From: Polynucleobacter hallstattensis
Lineage (GTDB): Bacteria; Pseudomonadota; Gammaproteobacteria; Burkholderiales; Burkholderiaceae
Reading direction: 5' to 3'
DNA: 64,000 nt
Assembly (NCBI RefSeq): GCF_018881835.1
Contig: NZ_JACVPO010000001.1
Location: forward strand, 496,001-560,000
The position numbers and the translations under genes were made by a program. The first letter of the stretch is position 1. The number at the start of each line of letters is the position of its first letter. Positions 16,071 to 24,558 of the stretch are shown in pieces. The notes beneath the pieces were generated by a model that saw only the letters and a program-made list of their open reading frames with translations, did no database searches and was not told the DNA's origin.

Positions 16071-17147
16071 TTAAATCTTCAACTTCGCCGAGGGAATCTC
16101 CACCAAGCGATACATATAGTTAGCAGCAATAGCGCTACACACCACAACCCCCAGCATTAAGCCTATTGCAATCAGCCCACTCTCGTGAGAGTGAATTCCA
16201 GAAGCAATATAAAGCGTGTTCGCCAACAAGATAAATGCAAAGTGAATTAAGAAAGCGCAATAAGATCGCGGGCTCGCCCATGCAATCGCTCGCAGTACCG
16301 ATACTCTCAATCCATGAGTTACAGAACCTGCACCAGGATAAGCAGTATTGCCCCATACCAATAACGCAATAGCCACAAACCAAGCCAAGAAGTTACGTAA
16401 CCAAACTTGTTGAAGAGTGGAAACTGCAATAATCACCCCAATTGCGATGAGTACAAACTTAGCTAAGCCTTGGATCTTCTTGTCTATAAAGTTCTTAGCC
16501 AGATAAGCCAATACACCAAGGCTGTATGAGCCAATAAAGTAAATGAAGTAGGCCTCATATTGATTGGAGCGATTGAAGTACAGCAAAGAAGCGGTCGCAA
16601 TGATGCTGATGAACCAAATCAAAGCCTGATAAGAAGAAAAGCTAATCAGCAATACCGCCAGTACTGAATATAGCTGCCAATCAATCGCTACATACCAGAC
16701 ACCAGCAGAGATCGAATCTAAACCTAAAATACCTTGTAAGAAAAACAAGTGAGCTAAAAATTGCCCTAATGTTTCTTGCTCGCCAACGAACTCATCATTA
16801 ACCCAGAAGCGTGCAATCCAGGCACAGAGAATTGTAAAAACTAAGGCGGCTATATAGGGAGCAAACAAACGCAAATAGCGATTGATGATGACTCGTAATA
16901 AATTTTGGCTACTGAATTTTGCATTCGCAAATCGTGTCAGAGATTGGGTTGCGAGGTAACCTGCCATGACTAAGAAGATCTGTACTGCATAGCGACCGTA
17001 CTCAAATAAGAAGTTCATCACGCCTGGCAAGAATGCTCGCGCATCTTCTGCAATCTGGCCATAGCTAGATAGGTGATGCAGGATGATAACTAGAGCAGCA
17101 AAGACCTTCAGCAGATCTATCAGAAAGAGTGGGGAGGCTTGCTTCAA
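16071..17147 (-). CDS. Membrane acyltransferase (acyltransferase 3/OafA family)
   Basis: A 358-residue polytopic inner-membrane protein with about ten helices. The opening LIDLLKVFAALVIILHHLSSYGQ carries the family His pair. Further on, YAVQIFLVMAGYLATQSL matches the '..FF..SGYL' motif. Such proteins O-acetylate or otherwise acylate surface sugars or small lipids. No glycan genes are adjacent, so the target is unknown; the polysaccharide island starts 10 kb downstream. Confidence 0.88.
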   Translation of the reverse strand: MKQASPLFLIDLLKVFAALVIILHHLSSYGQIAEDARAFLPGVMNFLFEYGRYAVQIFLVMAGYLATQSLTRFANAKFSSQNLLRVIINRYLRLFAPYIAALVFTILCAWIARFWVNDEFVGEQETLGQFLAHLFFLQGILGLDSISAGVWYVAIDWQLYSVLAVLLISFSSYQALIWFISIIATASLLYFNRSNQYEAYFIYFIGSYSLGVLAYLAKNFIDKKIQGLAKFVLIAIGVIIAVSTLQQVWLRNFLAWFVAIALLVWGNTAYPGAGSVTHGLRVSVLRAIAWASPRSYCAFLIHFAFILLANTLYIASGIHSHESGLIAIGLMLGVVVCSAIAANYMYRLVEIPSAKLKI

Positions 17148-17159
17148 GAATCGTTAGCG

Positions 17160-17339
17160 CTATTTGGATTTAGTCTTGCCCATTAAAGATGCCAGCATGG
17201 GATTACTACTAGCAAGCTCTTTCTTAGTTTTTGCAATACCTTCTGCCGTACCTGGCTTTGGTGTCTTTGCAGCATTTTTCATGCGCTGAGCAGTGGTCAG
17301 GGCAAGGTTTTTATAGAGATCTGTTTTTTTCATTGACAT
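17160..17339 (-). CDS. Small basic hypothetical protein
   Basis: A 59-codon frame starting ATGTCAATG at 17339; the second Met (17333) gives 57 residues. It begins MKKTDLYKNLALTTAQRMK and ends ASLMGKTKSK, and it is rich in Lys and Thr. It fills the gap between the acyltransferase and the hydrolase exactly and has coding-like composition, so I believe it is real. I recognise no domain, membrane segment or signal peptide. Its charge would suit RNA or DNA binding, but that is only a guess. Confidence 0.6.
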   Translation of the reverse strand: MSMKKTDLYKNLALTTAQRMKNAAKTPKPGTAEGIAKTKKELASSNPMLASLMGKTKSK

Positions 17340-17364
17340 AGCGCTTTAATGTTTCAATACATTC

Positions 17365-18180
17365 CTACAAAGTGTTATCGACTGAATCAATAAAGTCACG
17401 AATGCTGCGATTAAATGCTTCTGGCTGCTCAATATTAGACAAATGCGCGGCATCTTCCAATATGACAAACTTGGATCCATCAATCATGCGATTAAGCACA
17501 ATGGCTTGATCCACTGTACAGGCTGGATCCTGACGCCCTGTCAGAATCAGCGTTGGGGCCTTAATTTTTAAGAGCATGGTGGTTTGCGCCATATCTCTTA
17601 CTGCACTAGCGCATCCCAGATAACCCTCAACTCCCGTACCTAAAATCATCTCGCGCACCTTGGCAATATCTTGAGGAGCCCGCGCAATAAATGGGGCGGT
17701 AAACCATCGTTTAATAGTGCCATCTACCAAACCAGCAGTTCCTTCTTTTCGAGCAATCTCAAAACGCTCTTCCCACAAACTACGTGGCGGCATTTCACTA
17801 GCTGTGTCACAAAGGGAGAGAGAATAAACACGCTCCGGAAAACGGGCACCTAGTTGCTGACCAATCATGCCGCCCATTGAGAGTCCAATGAAATGCACCT
17901 TATCAATTTTTAGCGCATCCAATAAGGCAACCGCATCATCAGCTAATTGAGGGATGCTATAGGGCGCCGGAGTTGTTTCAGAGCCGCCGTGCCCTCGCTT
18001 ATCAAAGCGCAGCACTCGATAACGATCGCTTAATGCGGGTACATTCCAATCCCACATACTGCAATCTGACATTAGACTATTCGCCATCATCACCACATGA
18101 CCATCGCTAGGACCATCAAAACGATAGGCAATACCAATTCCATTCACCTTAATGATCTGTTTTTCTAGTTTTTGGCTCAT
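17365..18180 (-). CDS. Alpha/beta hydrolase, 3-oxoadipate enol-lactonase-like
   Basis: A 271-residue alpha/beta-fold hydrolase. Motifs are the oxyanion-hole region MMANSLMSDCSMWDWN, then FDKRGHGGSE, the nucleophile elbow GLSMGGMIGQ (Ser catalytic), the acid near LILTGRQDPACT, and the catalytic His in EDAAHLSNIEQPEAF. The pattern is closest to PcaD, which opens 3-oxoadipate enol-lactone in the beta-ketoadipate pathway, but no other pca gene is here. I chose the Met at 18180; the upstream frame to 18315 would cross into the promoter of the divergent Bug gene. Confidence 0.82.
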   Translation of the reverse strand: MSQKLEKQIIKVNGIGIAYRFDGPSDGHVVMMANSLMSDCSMWDWNVPALSDRYRVLRFDKRGHGGSETTPAPYSIPQLADDAVALLDALKIDKVHFIGLSMGGMIGQQLGARFPERVYSLSLCDTASEMPPRSLWEERFEIARKEGTAGLVDGTIKRWFTAPFIARAPQDIAKVREMILGTGVEGYLGCASAVRDMAQTTMLLKIKAPTLILTGRQDPACTVDQAIVLNRMIDGSKFVILEDAAHLSNIEQPEAFNRSIRDFIDSVDNTL

Positions 18181-18297
18181 TTTTATGTACTTTCTGGCTA
18201 GCTCGGCAATTTTTAAATATCCCGTCTTAATCATGGAGATCTTGAAAGGAGCATGGTAGATTATCCAACGAAACAATAAAAATACTAAGGAGACATG

Positions 18298-19305
18298 ATG
18301 CAAAAGATATTGCAATCCCCTCGCTCGCTAAAGCGCAACTTGATGGTGAGCTTATTCATTGGCTTAGGACTTGGCCTCAACCTCATTTCCACGGCGGCCA
18401 GCGCACAAAACTACCCCAACCGAACAGTCAAGATGATTGTGCCTTTGACCGCTGGATCTGGCGCAGATATCGCCGGCAGAATCGTTGCCAAGAGCCTGGC
18501 TGAAACCTGGAAACAATCCGTCATTATTGAAAATCGTCCTGGTGCTGGTGGCTTAATAGGTACTGGTGCCGTGGTTGGCGCTGAGCCTGATGGCTACACT
18601 CTTCTGGTGCAATCTGCTTCATACGCAGCTAATCCTGCAATCTATAAAAAACTACCTTACGACCCACTAAAGAGTCTAGTTGATGTCGATATCCTTGGAC
18701 AAACTCCTTACGTCTTAATCACGTCTGCAGAGGGTCCATACCAATCCATCAGAGATTTAGTGATCGCGGCAAAATCTAAGCCCGGTGAAATTACTTTTGC
18801 ATCGGCAGGCGTTGGTAGCTCAACCCACCTTGCAGCCGAGTACTTTAATCAAATGATGGGTATCAAGCTCATACATGTTCCTTACAAAGGATCTCCAGAA
18901 GCTATTTCAGACACGATGGCTGGGCGCACCGCTTTTTACATGGCACCACTTGATACCGCTATCGGACAACTCAAGGGCGGCAAAGTAAGAGCACTTGGGG
19001 TTACTAGCAAAGCACGTAATGCCGCCGTTCCAGATATCCCAAGCATTGCCGAGTTGGGTTACTCCAACTTTGAAATTGGTCTGTGGTTTGGTGTATGGGC
19101 ACCTGCTGGTGTGCCAGCAGCGATTGTGAAAAAGATTAATCAAGACATCAATTTGGCGATGCAAACTCCTGAGGTGAAAGCCGCTTATGAAGCCAAAGGA
19201 ATTAAAGCAACACCAATGAGCCCACAAGAATTTGCTAAGTTTGTGCGCGAAGAAATGGCGAAGTATCAAAAGATTGCTAAAGATGCCAATATCGAACCTC
19301 AGTAA
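18298..19305 (+). CDS. Bug-family tripartite tricarboxylate transporter substrate-binding protein
   Basis: A periplasmic solute-binding protein of 335 residues. It has a signal peptide (SLFIGLGLGLNLISTAASAQN, about residues 18-38). The Bug pattern follows: YPNRTVKMIVPLTAGSGADI, ENRPGAGGLIGTGAVVGAEPDGYTLL, and ADGY/PYKG loops that bind a carboxylate ligand. ATG 18298 is preferred over 18295 because it sits 6-7 bp from the strong AAGGAG. No TctA or TctB membrane genes follow, which is usual for orphan Bug proteins in Burkholderiales. The amidohydrolase gene 15 bp downstream suggests that its ligand may be a dicarboxylate or lactone. Confidence 0.9.
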   Translation: MQKILQSPRSLKRNLMVSLFIGLGLGLNLISTAASAQNYPNRTVKMIVPLTAGSGADIAGRIVAKSLAETWKQSVIIENRPGAGGLIGTGAVVGAEPDGYTLLVQSASYAANPAIYKKLPYDPLKSLVDVDILGQTPYVLITSAEGPYQSIRDLVIAAKSKPGEITFASAGVGSSTHLAAEYFNQMMGIKLIHVPYKGSPEAISDTMAGRTAFYMAPLDTAIGQLKGGKVRALGVTSKARNAAVPDIPSIAELGYSNFEIGLWFGVWAPAGVPAAIVKKINQDINLAMQTPEVKAAYEAKGIKATPMSPQEFAKFVREEMAKYQKIAKDANIEPQ

Positions 19306-19320
19306 TCTATCCGCATCAAA

Positions 19321-20229
19321 TTGAACTCAACTCAAGCTGCACCACTCTGCCAAGCCCCAGATCCAGAAATTCGATCACCCAAGATTCAATTTCCCTCTGG
19401 GGCGGTAGATTGCCATGCCCATGTTTGTGGGCCAGCCTTGGAATTTCCTTATGCTGATGAGCGCATCTACACTCCTCCTGATGCCACACTGACTCAATAC
19501 GAATCTCTATTGAATATGTTGGGTGTTGATCGCGCCGTCTTAGTTCAGCCCAGCGTATATGGCACTGATAACCGAGCCATGCTTGCAGCGCTCTCTGCGA
19601 ACCCCAACAAATTTCGTGGGGTTGCAGTCATAGACAGCAATATTACTGATGCTGAACTGAAGAAGCTTCATCAGGCTGGCGTGCGAGGCATTCGTTGTAA
19701 TGTGGTTGATGTTGCTGATAAATCGAAGGGTTTACCGATTGACGAATTAACTGCAATCGCCGAACGTATCCAACCATTTGGCTGGCGTTTAGAATTACTA
19801 GCTCACGTCAATGAGTATCCCGATCTTGCTAAAACATTTGCAGATTTTCCAGTGGACTTAGTATTTGGTCACTTTGGTTACTCCCACGCAAAACATGGCA
19901 TTAATGACAAAGGTTTTCAGGGTCTACTAGAGCTTCTGAAAAATAACAAAGCTTGGGTCAAGATGACTGGACCTTATCGCATTTGTGATGGGGACTTTCC
20001 CTATGCAGATATGCGAGCATTTAATGATGAAGTGATTAAGGCTAACAGCGAGCGATTGATCTGGGGTAGTGACTGGCCTCATGTGATGGTCAAAAAGCAA
20101 ATGCCGCATGATGCCGACCTATGTGATCTGTTTGGCTCTTGGGTGTCGGATCCAGGACTTAGAAAAGCCATCCTGTCCGATAATCCCTGTATGCTATATG
20201 ACTTCCCTGCCTTTACTGGCAACTACTAG
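19321..20229 (+). CDS. Amidohydrolase, 2-pyrone-4,6-dicarboxylate lactonase (LigI)-like
   Basis: A TIM-barrel metal hydrolase of about 302 residues starting at a TTG. The metal-binding pattern is AVDCHAHVCGP (HxH near residue 31), LLAHVNEYP, VFGHFGYSH, and the barrel-end Asp in LIWGSDWPHVM. The set is typical of the amidohydrolase_2 and LigI branch, which opens lactones of aromatic breakdown. The ligand of the Bug protein upstream could be its substrate. The TTG has only a weak ribosome binding site, consistent with coupling to the upstream gene. Confidence 0.83.
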   Translation: MNSTQAAPLCQAPDPEIRSPKIQFPSGAVDCHAHVCGPALEFPYADERIYTPPDATLTQYESLLNMLGVDRAVLVQPSVYGTDNRAMLAALSANPNKFRGVAVIDSNITDAELKKLHQAGVRGIRCNVVDVADKSKGLPIDELTAIAERIQPFGWRLELLAHVNEYPDLAKTFADFPVDLVFGHFGYSHAKHGINDKGFQGLLELLKNNKAWVKMTGPYRICDGDFPYADMRAFNDEVIKANSERLIWGSDWPHVMVKKQMPHDADLCDLFGSWVSDPGLRKAILSDNPCMLYDFPAFTGNY

Positions 20230-20267
20230 AAACAAATCAGCAATTCGCAAGAAAGAATACAAGCTCC

Positions 20268-20489
20268 ATGGATAACACGTTTACTATTATTTTCGGCATT
20301 GTTGCCATGCTACTTCCACTAGTAGTAGGTCGCCTAGTCTGGAAGCGTTTTGACCAATACTTCGGTCGCAACGATGAAGCTTACATGGATACTCTCGAAT
20401 ACTTTCTTAAAAAGATTGGCTTCACTATTTTGGTTGCCTTTATCCTCTTATGGATTGGCATCAGCCTAGTATTCAGTGGACAGTCCTAA
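20268..20489 (+). CDS. Small two-helix membrane protein, unknown
   Basis: A 73-residue protein with hydrophobic segments at about 5-22 and 48-68, separated by a charged loop (RLVWKRFDQYFGRNDEAY). I do not recognise a family. It lies 38 bp after the amidohydrolase gene and 39 bp before another membrane protein gene, likely in the same transcript. Confidence 0.6.
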   Translation: MDNTFTIIFGIVAMLLPLVVGRLVWKRFDQYFGRNDEAYMDTLEYFLKKIGFTILVAFILLWIGISLVFSGQS

Positions 20490-20528
20490 TTACCAGTATT
20501 CGTAAAAAACCAGGAAACCCCTGCCATC

Positions 20529-20903
20529 ATGAATGATCAACTCCTCAACATCCTCAAGAAAGCCAAACTCAACTTTGCCGTACTGGCCAGCATTCTGGTG
20601 CTCGCAGTTGTTGGCAAGCTGACTAATCCGGAGTTCACCAACGGGATATTTTTAATGGCAGATCAACTGGTTTCTGAACTGGTTCTATTGTTTGTTGCTA
20701 TTACCTTGGGTGCATTTATTCCGAACTTCAAGCTAGTGGTATTTGGCGCAATCGCTGCCTTTATTGCTGCCGTCATTGCCATTCAAACCGGTGTATTTAC
20801 TTACCTGACAACCGACTACCTTTTTGCTGTTCTGATTGTTGTTCTAGGCTTTGCATCGATTGCCAACCTCTATCGGCACTATCGAGAATTTAGCCTTAAA
20901 TAA
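20529..20903 (+). CDS. Four-helix membrane protein, unknown
   Basis: A 124-residue inner-membrane protein with about four helices (roughly 15-31, 44-64, 68-88 and 95-113) and short charged ends. No domain was recognised. Its neighbour is the small membrane protein upstream. It ends 4 bp from the convergent glycosyltransferase gene, with no obvious terminator. Confidence 0.65.
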   Translation: MNDQLLNILKKAKLNFAVLASILVLAVVGKLTNPEFTNGIFLMADQLVSELVLLFVAITLGAFIPNFKLVVFGAIAAFIAAVIAIQTGVFTYLTTDYLFAVLIVVLGFASIANLYRHYREFSLK

Positions 20904-20907
20904 AATA

Positions 20908-21960
20908 TCAACCCAGAAGACCGTCAGAATATTGTTTTGCAATTTTTTGACAAAGCACTTTATAAGTAAGGTCTTGCAATACTTTTTCCCTGCCAAAGCT
21001 CCGGATTTGATCTACCTCTACCTGTCCTGCAAGCACAGATTGAATGAGCGCAGGAACATCTTCCGAATGCCCATAAACAAGTAAATCTGCCTGATCTTTA
21101 AAGTGTCTGAATAAGTCTTTTGGCGCGTCAGTCAACACCAAAGCACCACTTGCTAATGCATCAAATACCCTTGTATCAAGACCCGTAGTGGATTTATTTA
21201 ATCTTTGCGTGGCCAGCACGATCTTGGATCTACCAATGACCTCGTTTAGATCGGCACTAACAATTTCCCTGCCCCGAAGGATGCGTTTTAAATCCTTTTG
21301 TGAAAACAGGGTGCATTTTTTTGTCCAGTCACTTCCAAAGAGTGCAATATTGTGAGTTGCTTGATAAGCTGCAAATAAGACTTCTTCACGCCAAGGACTC
21401 CAAGCCCCATAGAAGAGAACATCAATGTCTTTTGCTATTTCAGGGATGGGATAAAAATCTGACGTGGAGGCTACGTGAGATTGATACTCCGAGCGAATCT
21501 GGAGATTATTTAACATCTCTACAATTTCACTATCGTATGAGAGATAGAGATCAAAAAGTCTTGCATACCGAATCAGTGTTTCGATATTTGGATTAGGCTC
21601 TACCCACCATCCAATTTTAGGAATATGGGTTTGCTTCAGAACGCTTTCCCCAAATTTATGGCCGTGTATACAGAAGATTAAGTCTGGCTTAAATTGCTGA
21701 ATACGATCCGCAAATTTATACTCTCTGTACTTCTCAAAAGAAAATTGTGACCACCCAAATAAATCGGTATCTTTAGATATGAGTCCAAGACTCTTTGCTA
21801 ATTTATTAATCTTTTTAAAAACGTATCTGTGTAACCAATGTCCTGAATTATTGGTGGCATAGACATCCACCTCGATACCCAGCACTTTAAACTCTTTTTC
21901 CAAATAATCTAGGATTAAGAAATTATCAACAAAGGTAATCAGAATTTTTTTTAATTGCAT
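20908..21960 (-). CDS. CgeB-like glycosyltransferase
   Basis: A 350-residue cytoplasmic protein of the two-lobed GT-B kind. The N-terminal half contains KPDLIFCIHGHKFGESVL and IPKIGWWVEPNP. The C-terminal half has the nucleotide-sugar part RLNKSTTGLDTRVFDALASGALVLTDAP, typical of the glyco_trans_1_2 (CgeB) domain. It would add a sugar to a surface glycan or protein; donor and acceptor are unknown. It stands alone, about 5 kb from the polysaccharide island. Its AT-rich codon use looks more like the island than the core genes beside it. Confidence 0.78.
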   Translation of the reverse strand: MQLKKILITFVDNFLILDYLEKEFKVLGIEVDVYATNNSGHWLHRYVFKKINKLAKSLGLISKDTDLFGWSQFSFEKYREYKFADRIQQFKPDLIFCIHGHKFGESVLKQTHIPKIGWWVEPNPNIETLIRYARLFDLYLSYDSEIVEMLNNLQIRSEYQSHVASTSDFYPIPEIAKDIDVLFYGAWSPWREEVLFAAYQATHNIALFGSDWTKKCTLFSQKDLKRILRGREIVSADLNEVIGRSKIVLATQRLNKSTTGLDTRVFDALASGALVLTDAPKDLFRHFKDQADLLVYGHSEDVPALIQSVLAGQVEVDQIRSFGREKVLQDLTYKVLCQKIAKQYSDGLLG

Positions 21961-22217
21961 TTTTTAATTAATCCAGACATTCAGACACGCCATTTCTTTC
22001 ACCAAGCTAATTTCATGAAGTTGAGTGCTAGCCCAAAAAAGAAGTTCTTTTGGGGGTCAACCGGGCTTAGTTGAGCCTCTTTTGGGGCTAAAGACGTATT
22101 GCATTGTGTCATGCTAGCCCATATTTAGCGCCTTAATATCGATATCAATATATGAAAAACGATATATCAATTCAACATTAAAGTATTTGTGGTTATATCG
22201 CTAGTTCTAGACAATCA
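21961..22217. promoter_or_regulatory. Divergent intergenic region upstream of cysI
   Basis: This 257-bp region should hold the promoters of the glycosyltransferase gene and the sulfite reductase operon. Near 22138-22172 a CGATAT motif recurs (ATCGATATCAATATATG and CGATATATCAATTC). It may be a regulator site such as that of a CysB-type protein, but I cannot assign it. Confidence 0.3.
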
Positions 22218-23966
22218 ATGTCTATGTACAAATATGACCAGATTGACCAAACTCTTATAGATCAACGAGTTGCCCAATTTCGAGACCAAGTAGAGAGGCG
22301 CCTCAATGGCACCCTAGCTGAAGAAGAGTTTCGTCCCTTGCGCTTACAAAACGGCCTGTATCACCAACGCCATGCTTATATGCTGCGTGTCGCCATTCCT
22401 TATGGTTTATTGAGCGCTAAACAACTACGCACCCTCGCCTTCATTGCCGACAAATATGACCGCGGATATGGTCACTTTACGACCCGCCAAAATATTCAAT
22501 TTAACTGGGTAGAGCTAGAACAAACTCCTGACATCTTGGCTGAGCTAGCCAAAGTTGAGATGCATGCCATTCAGACTTCAGGTAACTGTATTCGCAACAT
22601 CACAAGCGACGCTTTTGCAGGCGTTGCTGCTGATGAATATGTCGACCCCCGTCCTGTTTGTGAACTGCTACGTCAATGGTCAACCCTGCATCCCGAGTTC
22701 GCACACTTACCGCGCAAGTTCAAGTTTGCTATTAACGGCGCCAAAGAAGATCGCACCGTATTACTTTGTCATGATGTGGGAATTGAGCTCCAGAAAAATC
22801 CCAACATTAACAATGGTGAGTTGACAGCAAACATCTACGCTGGTGGTGGTATAGGTCGCACACCGATTCTGGGTTCCTTGATTAAAAAAGATGTGCCATG
22901 GCAAGTACTGCCAAGTTACTTAACTGCACTGCTGCGCGTATATAACCGCTTTGGCAGAAGAGACAACCTCTATAAAGCGCGTATCAAGATCCTAGTAAAA
23001 GCCTTAGGCCCAGAAGAATTCGCACGCCAAGTAGAGGGTGAATGGGTGCAGCTACATAACGATACCAAGCAGAGTAAAGATAACTTTACGCAAGCTGAGT
23101 GGGAGCGTGTCGCTAAGCACTTTACCAAACCAAGCTACAAAACACTTCCAGCATTAAGCGATGAGCAATTGCTGTCTCATGCTGAATCTAAGCTAGATGC
23201 TAATGAGAAGATTGCATTTACTCGCTGGTTGGAGCGCAATGTAAAGCCGCACCAGGTGCCTGGCTATGCCTGCGTTATTCTGTCGCTCAAGCCCCATGGT
23301 ACCGCTGCCCCTGGCGACGCTACTAGCGCGCAAATGAATGCCATTGCGGATTTAGCAGATCACTATAGCTTTGGTGAGTTGCGTGTTACCCATGAACAAA
23401 ACTTGGTCTTAGCTGATGTTGAACAAGCAGAGTTATTGAATCTATGGCGCGCAGCTAAAAACTACAATTTAGTGCTGCCTAATATTGGCTTGCTCACAGA
23501 CATCATTGCCTGTCCTGGTGGCGACTTCTGCTCACTAGCCAATGCCAAATCATTGCCGATTGCAAAAGCCATTCAAGAACGTTTTGATGATTTGGATTAC
23601 CTGCATGACTTAGGTGATATCACTTTAAATATCTCAGGCTGCATTAACTCTTGCGGCCACCATCACGTCGGCAATATCGGTGTTCTAGGTGTCGATAAAG
23701 ATGGTGAAGAGTGGTATCAAATTACTTTAGGTGGCGAGCAAGGTAATGATGCCTCTATTGGCAAGGTGATTGGGCCTTCTTTCTATGCCAATGAGATTCC
23801 GGATGTGATGACGAGCCTCATTAATACCTACGTAGAGCAACGAACAGGTGATGAACCCTTTATCGATACTTACCGCCGCTTAGGCGTAACACCCTTCAAA
23901 GAGGCCGCTTATAAGAATGCATTAAATAAAAATGATGCTAAGCACTCCAAAGGGGCAACAGCCTAA
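22218..23966 (+). CDS. cysI: Assimilatory sulfite (nitrite/sulfite) reductase, haemoprotein
   Basis: A 582-residue siroheme/4Fe-4S enzyme that reduces sulfite to sulfide. The N-terminal ferredoxin-like half has RGYGHFTTRQNIQFNW. The C-terminal half shows the cluster-siroheme motif ACPGGDFCSLA (Cys-x5-Cys) and SGCINSCGHHHVG (Cys-x3-Cys). The start is ATGTCTATG; both Met are possible. The following genes supply a DUF934 partner and siroheme (cobA, cbiX), which supports sulfite rather than nitrite as substrate. The usual sulfate-activation genes (cysH, cysD, cysN) are absent from the block. Confidence 0.92.
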   Translation: MSMYKYDQIDQTLIDQRVAQFRDQVERRLNGTLAEEEFRPLRLQNGLYHQRHAYMLRVAIPYGLLSAKQLRTLAFIADKYDRGYGHFTTRQNIQFNWVELEQTPDILAELAKVEMHAIQTSGNCIRNITSDAFAGVAADEYVDPRPVCELLRQWSTLHPEFAHLPRKFKFAINGAKEDRTVLLCHDVGIELQKNPNINNGELTANIYAGGGIGRTPILGSLIKKDVPWQVLPSYLTALLRVYNRFGRRDNLYKARIKILVKALGPEEFARQVEGEWVQLHNDTKQSKDNFTQAEWERVAKHFTKPSYKTLPALSDEQLLSHAESKLDANEKIAFTRWLERNVKPHQVPGYACVILSLKPHGTAAPGDATSAQMNAIADLADHYSFGELRVTHEQNLVLADVEQAELLNLWRAAKNYNLVLPNIGLLTDIIACPGGDFCSLANAKSLPIAKAIQERFDDLDYLHDLGDITLNISGCINSCGHHHVGNIGVLGVDKDGEEWYQITLGGEQGNDASIGKVIGPSFYANEIPDVMTSLINTYVEQRTGDEPFIDTYRRLGVTPFKEAAYKNALNKNDAKHSKGATA

Positions 23967-23979
23967 TCCTGGAAAAACT

Positions 23980-24537
23980 ATGAACAAGCAAATTATTTCT
24001 TTTCCAAAAAATGGCAAGCCCACCCTCATCGCCAATGAATGGCAGGTGTGGGATGGTGAGCGTGATGAAGGCGGCATCCCTGATTTAGAGCATGGCTTTC
24101 ATAAAGTCTTGGTACCGTTTCATTGGTGGCGCATACACAACCCCGCCCATCATCAGAATGCGGACGTAATAGACAAAGCAAGCAAAGGTGAGATTGGTGT
24201 TTGGTTTGCTGCTGATGATGACATCCTCAAGCATGCTGACATCATTGAGGCTGGAAAGCCCCTATGGCCAGTGGTTGGCGCGCACTTCCCTATTTTTAGA
24301 GATGGGAGAAGCTTTAGTACTGCAGCCCTCCTGAGAGATCGCTTTGACTGGCAAGGTGAGGTTCGTGCAATTGGTGACGTCTTGATTGACCAACTCTTGC
24401 AAGGAGCACGAGTCGGCTTTGATGCTTTTGAGCTGCGTCCCGATCAAAATCCCGATATCGCTCTCAAGCAGTTTGATCTCTTCTCGGTAGTCACACAAAA
24501 CAGTTGGCGCGATCAACGCGCTACCATTGCGGCTTAA
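23980..24537 (+). CDS. DUF934 protein of the sulfite reductase operon
   Basis: A 185-residue soluble protein. The family pattern includes NEWQVWDGERDEGG near residue 18, VWFAADDD near 75, FPIFRDGRSFSTAALLRDRF near 105, and GEVRAIGDVLIDQL. DUF934 proteins nearly always follow cysI in Betaproteobacteria and are thought to assist sulfite reductase as a partner or electron-transfer component; this is not firmly shown. The Met at 23980 is chosen because a GGA ribosome binding site precedes it and it clears the cysI stop by 13 bp. Confidence 0.85.
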   Translation: MNKQIISFPKNGKPTLIANEWQVWDGERDEGGIPDLEHGFHKVLVPFHWWRIHNPAHHQNADVIDKASKGEIGVWFAADDDILKHADIIEAGKPLWPVVGAHFPIFRDGRSFSTAALLRDRFDWQGEVRAIGDVLIDQLLQGARVGFDAFELRPDQNPDIALKQFDLFSVVTQNSWRDQRATIAA

Positions 24538-24558
24538 TCGGTCAATAGATAAAACATC

